From contig JBILMS010000003.1 of the NCBI GenBank assembly GCA_044375415.1, positions 39,051 through 103,050 on the forward strand: 64,000 nt of DNA, in the 5' to 3' direction. The notes below the pieces were generated by a model. The model did no database searches. It saw only the letters and a program-made list of their open reading frames with translations, and was not told the origin of the DNA. Position 1 is the stretch's first letter, and each line of letters opens with the position of its first letter. Below, piece by piece: positions 1 through 9,060 of this stretch. A program made the translations under genes and the position numbers. Source of the DNA: JAWXBG01 sp044375415. Lineage in GTDB: Bacteria > Bacteroidota > Bacteroidia > Flavobacteriales_D > Sanyastnellaceae.

Positions 1-355
1 AATAGGAGATGGCGCGCAAAACACCGAAAAAATCTCCTTTTCCACCTATCCACGAACCAGTAAAAGATAGAATGGATGCCCAAACGAAAGATGTCATCAT
101 TCCAAACACACAACCTTTGATGACCCACCACATCCACTCACTAAGCCCAAGGTAATCTTCAGCATTGAGAAATACGCGATTGCTATAATTCACCATTCCG
201 GCAATGGCCAGTAGACCATAGAAATGTTTGTCGAATTCTTGGTGATACAACAATTCATGGGTTTTTCGTGGATAAGCCCATATATCGATGAATACTTGTC
301 GAAAAGTTATCGGTGGATGATCAAAAGGCTCAGCGGTTTCATTGTCAAGAATCAT
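1..355 (-). CDS. Partial Yip1-family-like membrane protein (5' part only)
   Basis: An open frame starts at an ATG at 355 and runs off the left edge, giving 118 residues with no stop. After a charged N-terminus (MILDNETAEPFDHPP) there are hydrophobic stretches around residues 45-55 and 73-100. Then comes a GKGDFFGVLRAISY segment, which resembles the G-x-G-x-F-x-x-x-L-R-x-x-x-Y region of Yip1-domain proteins. Such proteins are polytopic inner-membrane proteins of poorly known function in bacteria. The family assignment rests on that short motif and the membrane pattern only. It is transcribed away from the terminator at 432-468. Confidence 0.5.
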   Translation of the reverse strand, partial: MILDNETAEPFDHPPITFRQVFIDIWAYPRKTHELLYHQEFDKHFYGLLAIAGMVNYSNRVFLNAEDYLGLSEWMWWVIKGCVFGMMTSFVWASILSFTGSWIGGKGDFFGVLRAISY

Positions 356-431
356 TTTTGAATTAATTGTTTATCAAATATATATAGAATATTTTTCCGA
401 AGCTGATTCCATCTTTCTAGCAGTATTATAT

Positions 432-468
432 ACAAAAACAAACGCCTACCTCGCATTGAGGTAGGCGT
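432..468 (-). terminator. Intrinsic terminator of the nucleotidase gene
   Basis: A perfect 11-bp inverted repeat (ACGCCTACCTC at 442-452 and GAGGTAGGCGT at 458-468) encloses a 5-nt loop. On the minus strand it is followed by a T-rich run. It lies 24 bp past the stop codon at 493, so it ends the minus-strand transcript. Confidence 0.88.
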
Positions 469-492
469 CCGTAGTTAAGTCAGAATAGTAAA

Positions 493-3400
493 TTACTTCA
501 CGAGTAATTTTTCAGTGAAGGTTCGGGCGTTATTTGATACAACAACTTGATACACTCCTGATACAAGAGCTTGATCAAAGTGTATAATTGTTTGAAGAAG
601 CGATGTACTTGGTTCCGTTCTAGAATGAACAAGTTTGCCATTCATATCAAAAATTGATATGTTTACCATCGACTCGTCAAATCCGGTTAGATTCAAATAG
701 ATCATATTTCCATCGCATGGATTTGGATAAATGCTCATATCTGAATTCATTTCACTAGTTGAATTTCTATGTGTTGTTGAGTTTTCTGTTTCGGCTAATA
801 CTTCAGATGTCAACATCATTTGAGGACCAACGATGCTCAAGCAGGTAACCGGACCTTCTTGACCTTCACCGGATGCGAAAATCGGAGTTACACGAACATC
901 GTAAGTGGCTCCCGGTGTTAAGCCAGGCACTGTGAGTAAGTGTAAAAATCTATTGCTTGATCCACGGTAATGAACTATGGGTAATTCGGAAAGGTCTGTA
1001 CGTGTGAATGTCCATTTGTAATCAGTAACACTGCAAATAAATGGATTGCTCGCAACAGTAGAACCCAAGAACTTCGGACCATTAGAACACTGATCAGTCA
1101 AACGAAGTGCAGCATTCGGTTGGTTTGAAATGATAATTTGACAAGGACTTTGGGTTGGTACTTCTATCGTAATCGGATTTCCTTCTGAATCCAGAAGTTC
1201 ATAGATAGCTGTTATCTCAACATCATATGTATCGCCCCACGCTAAACCGGGTACCGATGATAGGATAATAAATGTAGATCCTATTTTGGTTGCAGAATAG
1301 GTATCTCCTGTGCTCGTAGAGGTGAAATCAAAGCGATAAGCATTTGCTGCAACATAATCCGCTTTGTACATAGCGCACAAGCTGTATGGTCCCACTCCGT
1401 AGTCGCAAGTACTAGATGAAGTGAAAGAGATACAAACACTGAATACACCTATTCCTTCAGATGAATCGTAATTCCTGATGCCGATTTTGTAAGTGTCACC
1501 GGCAGTAAGTAGGTCCGAAATCAATAGTTCATCACCGGCTCCGGAAATGGAATTCTGAGATGCTACCAGATTGCCGTTGGCATCCTGGAGTTCTATAATG
1601 ATATCATTTGATCCGGCGGTTACATCTATTGAAATTCCATTCGATGGAGCCACAAGTGTGTACCATTTGTCTTCTCCGGTTACTGCAAATGTTTGTGCAA
1701 ATTCAGAAGGACCGAATAGAGATAGATCAGCGCTGGCAGAACTGCATGCGGGGTATGCTGCCAATGGAGCTGCTGGCGCGTTGTATGCAAATTCACCGGC
1801 TTGAGGATATACCTGATCGGCTCTTTGAGCCAAGTTTTGTATTCTTAAATCGAGTGAAGTAGTTTGCTCACTAAGCTGATAAGGGGTAGCATCGTAGAAT
1901 GTATTTATGTATTCGGCAAAAGCATCTTGTTCGCTACCGGGTACAGTGAATGTTGCAACTCCCGGAGCAGTTAGAACCACATCTAAATCTACGCGGTTGC
2001 TACCCAAACTTAGGAATGGGTATCCGTCACCGCCACCTGCGAGAAAATTCAATGTTACCATTTTGATGACGCGTGTTGGGTCACCATAAACAGATCCGTT
2101 GTAAACAATTGAATCAAGCACAGCGCCATTTTCATCTACGATAGCGGCATTTAAAATTCTGCTGTTTGCCGGTTGACTTAGATCATAACTAAAGCGCATT
2201 CCTGAAATTTGCGGAAATCTGCCGGGCGTTTGTCCCGGACCGCTGGCGGCAACTCCGTGTTCGAGAAGTTGTTTTAATCCACTCGCGGTTACATCTAAAA
2301 CTGAAAGTCTATTATTGAATCGAAGAGAATTTTCAATATCAAGTTGCGAAATATCTCCTTCTTCTTTGCCGGCCGTTGGATTCGCTGCCGGTGGCAAATA
2401 CTGAACTTGGTCGCCCACTGCAAACACCTGTCCCATTGCTGAGCGAATACCTCCACCATTTTTGAGAGATACCATTACCTCACCATCATATTGTTTGGCT
2501 TGCCATAAGTTAGCATCAGCGGTAATATTGCCCAAATTAGTTTCCTGAGTGCGCACGAAATTGCGCAGTCCTTGCAGATATACATCCGTCTTACCGAATA
2601 TGTTTCCGTCTTTAGACAAGATAACTGAATTTAAAGCATCACACAGTGTCTTTACTCTGTTTCCTTTGGTACCTGCGGCAAAAGGACTAATAAGGTCACC
2701 ATATAAATCAAGTACCCCTTGATCGTCTGCAGCGAATGCACCGCTGATGTTTTCATCAACTGATGATGGAATGATCAAACCATTGCTATCAAAATCAATA
2801 ACTAGACGGCCTACATATTTGTATTCGCTTGTAGTGTTGACGATAACCGTTGGATTTCCATCTGCATCGGTTGTAAAAAATGGATACGTTTCAGCAGCCA
2901 CATCACCTGCTCTCATGCGGTCTTGTGGGTCGGCCATAAGTGTGTGTGATCCACCGGCAAGAATAATATCTACACCATGTAAGTATGTGGCAAGTTCTTT
3001 TTCAAGTGTTAGTTGTTGCAAGTGAGCAAGGAGAATTACTTTGCTCACGCCTTGATTTAAAATAAGATCATCAATAACAGGTTGAATGATGCTCGCTAGT
3101 AACATCATATCATCTGTTCCGGCACCCGGATTCATAACGGTTGTTGCTCCCGGCGATGAAATAGCAGCAAGGATCGGAGTGGTAACACCGACAACTCCGA
3201 ACAGTTCTCCATTTTCCTCAATTATAGTTGCCTTAGCCAGTTTGCGTACAGCGGCAATTTGAGCAGCTGTCATTGTAGGGTTTGACTTAAAAAAGGAATC
3301 AGGCTGAACACTTGGTTCGAAAATATTAGAGAGATTCACGTCTCCCGAAAAATTCAAATTGGAACTCAAATAGGGGAACTGAGCGCCAAACCAGCGAATG

Positions 3401-3870
3401 GCAGAACCGGAGTTAACACCTGCGATCATATTTCTTAATTCTGAAGTGCCCAAGTCGAATTCGTGATTGCCAAGGACAGATGCTTCAACGCCTATGAAAT
3501 TCATAATGGAAATATCCGGACGTGCAATACCGGCGCGTAAGTCGTTGTTGGCAAAATTTACTCCGAAGTAATCTATATATGTATTCTTAAGTGGAGTTAC
3601 CATTGCCGGGTCTTCACCGGAAAGTGAAAAGGGACTTGGTATCCAATTGTCTCCGGAAGCCAAAACCAACGTGTTCGTATAGGTCTCTTCGAGTGCATCT
3701 ACGATAGCTGCAAAATTTGGGGCATCCTGTGGGGCTGTTAGACCTCCCTCAAAATCGGAGGCGTGTAAAATCTGGAGTGTGATCTGGGAATTTGAAGTAA
3801 GGCTGGTGCCGATCAATGCGGCTAAAACCGAAATCTTCATAAGTCTCAACATAGAGTAGAATTGGTTCAT
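493..3870 (-). CDS. Secreted 5'-nucleotidase-type metallophosphoesterase with T9SS sorting domain
   Basis: This 1125-residue exported protein probably hydrolyses nucleotides or other phosphoesters outside the cell. A signal peptide covers about residues 10-30 (MKISVLAALIGTSLTSNSQ); an internal start at M11 is also possible. The metallophosphoesterase domain (about 30-360) shows HASDFEGG, ASGDNW, GNHEFDLG, LLAHLQQ and AGGSHT, the metal-ligand blocks of the family. A 5'-nucleotidase C-terminal domain follows (about 430-680, with NGGGIR). After it come a beta-rich PPC-like domain (WYTLVAPSNG... region), two Fn3-like repeats that each end near TYDV, and a C-terminal type A T9SS domain (YPNPCDGN ... 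EKLLVK). SDF in the first metal block, where DxH is usual, is a deviation worth noting. It stands alone, divergent from the gene at 4229. Confidence 0.85.
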   Translation of the reverse strand: MNQFYSMLRLMKISVLAALIGTSLTSNSQITLQILHASDFEGGLTAPQDAPNFAAIVDALEETYTNTLVLASGDNWIPSPFSLSGEDPAMVTPLKNTYIDYFGVNFANNDLRAGIARPDISIMNFIGVEASVLGNHEFDLGTSELRNMIAGVNSGSAIRWFGAQFPYLSSNLNFSGDVNLSNIFEPSVQPDSFFKSNPTMTAAQIAAVRKLAKATIIEENGELFGVVGVTTPILAAISSPGATTVMNPGAGTDDMMLLASIIQPVIDDLILNQGVSKVILLAHLQQLTLEKELATYLHGVDIILAGGSHTLMADPQDRMRAGDVAAETYPFFTTDADGNPTVIVNTTSEYKYVGRLVIDFDSNGLIIPSSVDENISGAFAADDQGVLDLYGDLISPFAAGTKGNRVKTLCDALNSVILSKDGNIFGKTDVYLQGLRNFVRTQETNLGNITADANLWQAKQYDGEVMVSLKNGGGIRSAMGQVFAVGDQVQYLPPAANPTAGKEEGDISQLDIENSLRFNNRLSVLDVTASGLKQLLEHGVAASGPGQTPGRFPQISGMRFSYDLSQPANSRILNAAIVDENGAVLDSIVYNGSVYGDPTRVIKMVTLNFLAGGGDGYPFLSLGSNRVDLDVVLTAPGVATFTVPGSEQDAFAEYINTFYDATPYQLSEQTTSLDLRIQNLAQRADQVYPQAGEFAYNAPAAPLAAYPACSSASADLSLFGPSEFAQTFAVTGEDKWYTLVAPSNGISIDVTAGSNDIIIELQDANGNLVASQNSISGAGDELLISDLLTAGDTYKIGIRNYDSSEGIGVFSVCISFTSSSTCDYGVGPYSLCAMYKADYVAANAYRFDFTSTSTGDTYSATKIGSTFIILSSVPGLAWGDTYDVEITAIYELLDSEGNPITIEVPTQSPCQIIISNQPNAALRLTDQCSNGPKFLGSTVASNPFICSVTDYKWTFTRTDLSELPIVHYRGSSNRFLHLLTVPGLTPGATYDVRVTPIFASGEGQEGPVTCLSIVGPQMMLTSEVLAETENSTTHRNSTSEMNSDMSIYPNPCDGNMIYLNLTGFDESMVNISIFDMNGKLVHSRTEPSTSLLQTIIHFDQALVSGVYQVVVSNNARTFTEKLLVK

Positions 3871-4193
3871 TTGAATAGGTATTTGTTTGCGGCTAAGAAA
3901 CGTGCATGATGAAATCTGTGCGTTAAGGAATAGTGATTGACTCTGCCTATTCGAATTATTTTAATTTTATGAATGTGGAGAAATGGTAACTAAAATGTTA
4001 TTCAAATAATAACTCTGAATGGCAATTAGTAAAGCTGAAATCGCTTTTATCATACTTGCATAGGGCTCTGATATGGGATAGGGAATCATACGAAAATGCC
4101 CTTGTGAAATTCTCACACGTCAAGTTCGGTCACCCTCCGGGAGTAAAAAATGCACACTCATGAAAAACCCGGCGAATGATTTAGTTCCAAGCA

Positions 4194-4225
4194 TTGAACC
4201 GATTTATTATTAACGTGTAATATTG
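4194..4225 (+). promoter_or_regulatory. Possible promoter in the 3871-4228 divergent gap
   Basis: TTG at 4194-4196 is separated by 21 nt from TAATATTG (4218-4225), which is one base off the Bacteroidota -7 consensus TAnnTTTG. It would give an almost leaderless transcript for the ATG at 4229. I see nothing else recognisable in the 358-bp gap (3871-4228) between the divergent genes. Confidence 0.35.
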
Positions 4226-4228
4226 TTC

Positions 4229-6244
4229 ATGAAATTGAGGCACTTCAAAATCTTTTGCTTGTTATTTTTTTCGAGCTTGGTTCCAGGCCTGGCCCAGGAC
4301 GCTATTTTCAATTGGATGAAATATGTTCAAACCGAAACCCCTTATGGTGATGCTCAGATTATTTTGGATAGAGAAGGAGCTCCCTGGCTAGTGGTGAAGA
4401 GTTTTCTCGGAGTAAATTTTAGTGGTACAGGGAGTATGGGATTTCAGGATTATGAAGGCTCCGGATTCTATCGCCTCGATTCATTGGGAAACATGAAAAA
4501 TCGATTTCAGATCAGTCATAGCGGTGGTCGATTTTACTGCGATGCCATGGCTACCGATGAGCAAAATAATTTATGGATTGTTGGTCAGGCGCAGGATAGC
4601 TTGATTATTAATATGTCGTCGGGACGTAAAAGGATTAAGTTTAAGGGTCTCAAACCGGTTTTAGCTGTATTCACTTCAAATGGTGAATTTGTGAGGGCTG
4701 ATACCATTTCTGTGGATAATGTTCGGGAGATTTTCGATATCGCTTTCGATAAAAAGAATAGAGCGCACCTCTTGATGAGAAGCGAAAACTATTTCTCAAA
4801 AAAAAATATTTTAGGAGAATATGTTTCAATATCAAAACATGTCCTACATCATTTGTTATTGGATTCTGCGGGAAATGAAATAAGTCGGAGAGAGTTCAAA
4901 TTAGGTGAAATGCAAGGAGCTACTATGTGGAATACATCTCATATTTCGATAAATGAAAGTGGCTACTACATTGCAACACAATACCACGACACCATTAGCA
5001 CTCCGGAAGGAGTTTTGGTTCCATATATGCCAATAGAAAGCAATAATGACGTGACGTATGAAAATCATGGGGTAGTCATGCATTTTGATTTGGATGGTAA
5101 TTTTCTTTGGTATAAAACGGTCTTTGGCTTCAGCTATCAACACATAACTCAACTTACATCCGATACTAGCGGAGTTTATTTTGCGGCAAGTTTTGCCAAT
5201 GAATGTTCTTTGAGTGACGACAATCAGATAACACATTATTATGAAGGTGGCGGCGAGTTGGGGTATGGTGTAATGCTAGTTTCTATTTCAAATCGAGGTG
5301 ATATAAGATGGACAGATTCCCATGCGGTGCGAAAATATTTTAGTGGATTTTTGACTTGTGTGGGATTAGAGTTAGATCAAAATGAACAGTTGATTGCTGC
5401 TTTTAACTTTAAAGATTCGCTGGTTGTGCACGCCAAGAATCGCAGATATGATTTAAAATGGAGCGAGAAGATAGGACATACTGCTTTTTTCATGATCTAT
5501 GATCAAAAAGGTGAAGTTCTTAAAGTTCGCAAGGATCTGGATTATAAAAAGGGGAATACTCTTTTAACGGATGTGCGAAGCATAGGAAATAAGTTTTTGG
5601 TAATGGGCAGTTATGAACCTAAATATTCCGGTGGTGTATGGAACAAGCAGGATGGGTCTCATAGCCCCTACACATACGACTTAGATCTTTCCGTGCAAAT
5701 GCACGGAGCAAAGGATGTTCGATTGCCTTCACATCCAACTATTTTTTATAAAAGTCTTTTTGTCTATTGTTACAATCAGAAGAAGGTCGACGATACACCG
5801 GACAAAATTGATCTCATTGAACCGGAACCATTGAAACCGGACACGATGGTGCTCGCTTGGACTGAACCAGTGATGTTGGATTCATTGTGGGTAAATAACC
5901 CGATTGATTCTATGGATGTGGCTTTGAACGACGAACCTGATTTAACATTTGATGAATACCCGGTGGATACCGCACAAATGGTGAATTCAGCACTGGACAT
6001 CAATCTATTCCCGAATCCAACCCGACGAAACCTCAATGTACGAATCACAGGTGTAAAGGATTTTTTTTCGCTTACATTTTATGATGAACGCGGAAATTTA
6101 TTATTCACAAATTCAGCATACGCGAATTCACCGGAGGTCAACTATGAGTTCGATGTGTCCACTTACGCCGGTGGAATCTATTTATGTGTGTTTGTAAATG
6201 GAGATGGGGAAGTGAGAACCCTTAGATGGATCAAAGTGAATTAG
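4229..6244 (+). CDS. Secreted protein of unknown function with T9SS sorting domain
   Basis: A 671-residue protein; ATG 4229 is preferred over the in-frame TTG at 4223. The signal peptide is KLRHFKIFCLLFFSSLVPGLAQ. The body has repeated short beta-strand blocks with D-x-x-G turns (for example LDREGAPWLVV, FDLDGNFLWYK, ISNRGDIRWTD), as in beta-propeller-like surface proteins; no catalytic motif is seen. An acidic, proline-rich linker (about 520-590) leads into a C-terminal type A T9SS domain (INLFPNPTRRNLNVRI ... LRWIKVN). This predicts export across the outer membrane and surface attachment or release. The function is not recognisable. Confidence 0.8.
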   Translation: MKLRHFKIFCLLFFSSLVPGLAQDAIFNWMKYVQTETPYGDAQIILDREGAPWLVVKSFLGVNFSGTGSMGFQDYEGSGFYRLDSLGNMKNRFQISHSGGRFYCDAMATDEQNNLWIVGQAQDSLIINMSSGRKRIKFKGLKPVLAVFTSNGEFVRADTISVDNVREIFDIAFDKKNRAHLLMRSENYFSKKNILGEYVSISKHVLHHLLLDSAGNEISRREFKLGEMQGATMWNTSHISINESGYYIATQYHDTISTPEGVLVPYMPIESNNDVTYENHGVVMHFDLDGNFLWYKTVFGFSYQHITQLTSDTSGVYFAASFANECSLSDDNQITHYYEGGGELGYGVMLVSISNRGDIRWTDSHAVRKYFSGFLTCVGLELDQNEQLIAAFNFKDSLVVHAKNRRYDLKWSEKIGHTAFFMIYDQKGEVLKVRKDLDYKKGNTLLTDVRSIGNKFLVMGSYEPKYSGGVWNKQDGSHSPYTYDLDLSVQMHGAKDVRLPSHPTIFYKSLFVYCYNQKKVDDTPDKIDLIEPEPLKPDTMVLAWTEPVMLDSLWVNNPIDSMDVALNDEPDLTFDEYPVDTAQMVNSALDINLFPNPTRRNLNVRITGVKDFFSLTFYDERGNLLFTNSAYANSPEVNYEFDVSTYAGGIYLCVFVNGDGEVRTLRWIKVN

Positions 6245-6271
6245 CCTAATTTCATCAAGGGTTTTAGATTA

Positions 6272-7762
6272 TTAATCTTTTACAATTTTAATCACTTTTT
6301 CGCTGCCTCCGCTGAAATGCAATGTTACGAAGTAGATTCCTGCGTTTGCATCTTGGAATGGAATCTGATGATTATATCCTTTGATTTTTTTGGTTAAACA
6401 ATGTTCCCCGGTGGCTGTGTAAACATCAATACGGTCAAGTTCTTTTTCGGCGCGTATTAGGAGGTAGTCATTCACCGGATTCGGACCAATGGAAATCTTC
6501 TCATCGACTTCCTCTATAAATACAGGGATAAAGGTTCCACAGGAATTTCCACCGACATTACTATATTGAAGTTGAGCGACCGGTGAACCTCCTCCAAAAG
6601 GTCCGTAGCTTAGTGTACTCTTGTATGTTTGACCAACTCTTTCTGTATAATTTTCGATACTATAGGAGTTTCCAAAACCGTCGTACGGAGCAAAGCAAAA
6701 ACAGCTATCACAGTAGTTTACAAATTCACCTGTTTGAATAAATCTTTTTGACATTTCACTGCAATATTCCACGGAATCGTATGAATAAGTGTATCCATCG
6801 TAGCTCGTCATATGATTCGGAAAATTTCTAAAGCTCTTTTCTTTAGCAAATACAATAGGATTGGAATAACCAATATTATAAGCTGGTCCGGACCATTCAA
6901 ATCCCTCCGGAAAGGTTGAAATCTGTTCCGTAACGTTGAGATAAATCCACACAGAATCCGTTGTTTCAATTCGTTCTTCGATCGTATAAATCTTCTGTGA
7001 AAGAGATCCTGTTCCATTCAAAGGTCCCGGGTTGGTGCCAATGTATTCCAATGTATCGCCCGGTTGCCAAGGGAAGAGTTCGCCATAGGTGATTTGGTAA
7101 TATCCCAATGAGGGATTTTCTGAACCGACCAGTTCGAGACCTTTTTCAGTCTGTGGGAAGTCTCGACAATTGAGAAAACTTACCAAACCATATTCTTCCG
7201 AGAGTTTTATTTGAAATTCATTCAATTCCGAAGGAAGTGGATTCCCTAAATTATCGAACTTATGGATGGAATAAACTTTAATAGTTGAAATGTTTCCGAG
7301 AATATTAAGTTCTACTACATCATCGAATCGTAAATAAAATGTTTCATTGTTGGCTTCATAGAAGATGGTTGAATCCCCTAACGGTGTGTTGAAATCAAAG
7401 GAAATTATTTCGTTCCAACGATTTTTAAGTTGGAGTTTTTGTGTACTGTTATTCCAATGGAAAGATCTTCCAAGCCAGCTCGTATCAGCTTGAGGAACAA
7501 ATCCACCTCCCCAACCTTCGCAATACTGACCGCTTATATCGGTGTAATTCGTGTACGAACTCATGTATTGAAAAATTTCTATCGAATCCTCATATTCCAA
7601 CATTTGAATAGGGAAGTAGTAGTATTCATTATCCGCCGCATTATCCGCTGCCTGAAAACGTTTGATTTGATCGATGTTGAAGGGTGTATAGCTCTGTGCG
7701 AAGCCGCTTAGGACACTGCAAAGAAGAACGATCAAAGTGAGTGTGACTTTCAATTGGTTCAT
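6272..7762 (-). CDS. Secreted protein of unknown function with T9SS sorting domain
   Basis: A 496-residue protein, convergent with the previous gene (27 bp between stops). The signal peptide is MNQLKVTLTLIVLLCSVLSGFAQ. The middle is rich in Tyr, Ser and Asn. It carries a cysteine cluster (CDSCFCFAPYDGFG) that could form disulphides outside the cell, and it shows no enzyme motif. The C-terminus is a T9SS type A domain (ISIGPNPVNDYLLIRA ... EKVIKIVKD). The N-terminal MNQ and signal-peptide style resemble the nucleotidase at 493-3870. I cannot assign a function. Confidence 0.8.
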   Translation of the reverse strand: MNQLKVTLTLIVLLCSVLSGFAQSYTPFNIDQIKRFQAADNAADNEYYYFPIQMLEYEDSIEIFQYMSSYTNYTDISGQYCEGWGGGFVPQADTSWLGRSFHWNNSTQKLQLKNRWNEIISFDFNTPLGDSTIFYEANNETFYLRFDDVVELNILGNISTIKVYSIHKFDNLGNPLPSELNEFQIKLSEEYGLVSFLNCRDFPQTEKGLELVGSENPSLGYYQITYGELFPWQPGDTLEYIGTNPGPLNGTGSLSQKIYTIEERIETTDSVWIYLNVTEQISTFPEGFEWSGPAYNIGYSNPIVFAKEKSFRNFPNHMTSYDGYTYSYDSVEYCSEMSKRFIQTGEFVNYCDSCFCFAPYDGFGNSYSIENYTERVGQTYKSTLSYGPFGGGSPVAQLQYSNVGGNSCGTFIPVFIEEVDEKISIGPNPVNDYLLIRAEKELDRIDVYTATGEHCLTKKIKGYNHQIPFQDANAGIYFVTLHFSGGSEKVIKIVKD

Positions 7763-7885
7763 GATACGTTCGGTTTGGTTGGTTAGCCTTTATACAAAGC
7801 GGAAACAAATTAACCTACTTCTACGATAATGAAGACAGAATTTTCGTGAGATTGTGGGAAAACGGAGTGAAAAGCAGAGTGAGAA

Positions 7886-8270
7886 CCCTTCGGCAAGCTC
7901 AGGGACCATGAAGAAAAAACAGAGCGAGAATGTGATCGAGGCTTCGCTCTCGATAATAGAGCGAGAAAGAGAGTGAGAATGATAAATAACGAGAAGAGAA
8001 CGTTAAAAGAGACAATCCTATAGAGTGAGAATGAGTGTGAGAGCCCTTCGGCAAGCTCAGGGACCATGAAGAAAAAACAGAGTGAGAATGTGATCGAGGC
8101 TTCGCTCCCGATAATAGAGCGAGAAAGAGAGTGAGAATGATGAATAACGAGAAGAGAACGTTAAAAGAGACGATCCTATAGAGTGAGAATGAGTGTGAGA
8201 GCCCTTCGGCAAGCTCAGGGACCATGAAGAAAAAACAGAGTGAGAATGTGATCGAGGCTTCGCTCTCGCT
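7886..8270. repeat. 158-bp tandem repeat, 2.4 copies
   Basis: Copy 1 (7886-8043) and copy 2 (8044-8201) differ at only four positions I could find. A partial copy 3 runs from 8202 to about 8270. Each unit begins CCCTTCGGCAAGCTCAGGG and contains a small CGCTCT/AGAGCG inverted repeat. The unit length is not a multiple of three, and the open frames across it are low-complexity Ser/Leu artefacts, so it is not coding. It fills the gap between the T9SS gene and tRNA-Leu. The remaining 120 bp (7763-7885) show nothing definite. Confidence 0.93.
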
Positions 8271-8290
8271 CTCATTCTCACTCTGTTTTT
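8231..8290 (-). terminator. Long hairpin terminator of the tRNA-Leu transcript
   Basis: An 18-bp perfect inverted repeat (8231-8248 against 8273-8290, arms AAAAACAGAGTGAGAATG and its complement) encloses 24 nt. Read on the minus strand it starts one base after the tRNA discriminator region and ends in TTTTTTC, as an intrinsic terminator should. The distal arm is part of the third tandem-repeat copy. Confidence 0.8.
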
Positions 8291-8340
8291 GTACCCGGGA
8301 CGGGAATCGAACCCGTACAGCTTTGCAGCCACAGGATTTT

Positions 8341-9060
8341 CTTACCAACTATGACTTGCGTCACAGGTTTGCCTTTGCAAACCTTTTGTGGTCTGGACTT
8401 TCTCTTCATCATAACACCAATTTCTTGGTGCCTTAGATGCTGCCTGTTAAGTCTCTACACCTTTCCCACTTTTATGGGACTTGGCTCGGGATTGCCACTC
8501 GTTAAAGAGGTTTCCCCGAATTTAAGCAGTTCTGCATCCACTATTTCTAATGGAGCACTCAAATTTTTCTTTGATTTATTCTTTGCTCTAAAGGTACTGG
8601 TTTGACTATGACAATTCGGGCATATTAACCTTAAATTGTTTAGTTTGTGATTACGACTGTTACCATCAATGTGATCTAATTCCAATGAAATAGTTTGACC
8701 ATTCCAATCTGATATACCGCAAATCTTGCATCTGTATTGAAGCACATCTTCCTTAAGAATTCGTCGCTTCAATTTGAATGTTTGAAAATGTGGATGTTTA
8801 CCAGCAAGAATTTCAGACAACGGAATTTTTGTTTCAATTGCCTTATTGATACCTTTTCCACTTTGGTTGGGCATATAGCAATCCAATTCAAGTGCTCTTT
8901 TTTTGAAAGAGTTGAAATGCAGCCCTAATTCAGTCGCTGCTTTTGCCATTGAACTTGAATTCCTACAAACCTCAATGAAGATCTCGTCTGAAATCCTCTT
9001 TTTGATTCTCCAGTTTTCCATTTTCCAATTCCTTTTTTGCAAAGATGTCAAAGAACGTCT
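8341..9060 (-). ncRNA. Group I (IC3-like) self-splicing intron in tRNA-Leu(UAA)
   Basis: The 720-nt insert follows U34 and ends in G (omega-G, complement of 8341), the two boundary rules of group I introns. Core elements on the minus strand are: GGCAATCCCGAGCCAAG (8480-8496), nearly the conserved P4-P6 sequence of plant and cyanobacterial trnL introns; P6 hairpin CCCAT-AAAA-GTGGG; GGTGTAGAGACTTAACAGG (8443-8461), with P7 strand GACTT; P8 hairpin CACCAA-GAAA-TTGGTG (8415-8430); second P7 strand AAGTC (8396-8400); and P9 hairpin GGTTTGC-AAAG-GCAAACC (8366-8383). I could not resolve P1/P2. The intron must be removed for a functional tRNA. It also carries an endonuclease frame, which makes it a potentially mobile intron. 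Confidence 0.92.
8455..9021 (-). CDS. Intron-encoded HNH endonuclease
   Basis: A 188-residue protein from the ATG at 9021, with AAGGA about 9 nt upstream; an in-frame TTG at 9051 would add 10 residues. The N-terminal part (about 10-60, FIEVCRNSSSMAKAATELGL...) resembles the helix-turn-helix DNA-binding region of HNH nucleases. The nuclease domain (about 95-145) has zinc cysteines CKIC (98, 101) and CPNC (134, 137), and the His-Asn-His set in LELDHIDGN (H117), NNL (N129) and CH (H138). It lies wholly inside the group I intron and probably promotes homing into intronless tRNA-Leu alleles. Its last ~40 codons are read from the conserved P3-P6 ribozyme core, and its stop sits in the P7 region, so one sequence serves both roles. 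Confidence 0.9.
   Translation of the reverse strand: MENWRIKKRISDEIFIEVCRNSSSMAKAATELGLHFNSFKKRALELDCYMPNQSGKGINKAIETKIPLSEILAGKHPHFQTFKLKRRILKEDVLQYRCKICGISDWNGQTISLELDHIDGNSRNHKLNNLRLICPNCHSQTSTFRAKNKSKKNLSAPLEIVDAELLKFGETSLTSGNPEPSPIKVGKV

Noticed and set aside
8292..8340. Isolated tRNA 3' half, first read as a tRNA pseudogene
   Set aside because: The matching 5' half at 9061-9095 and a full group I core between them show an intron-split gene instead.
7810..8348. Several overlapping open frames on both strands across the 158-bp repeat
   Set aside because: They are low-complexity Ser/Leu/His translations of a tandem repeat whose period is not a multiple of three; no start signals or family similarity.
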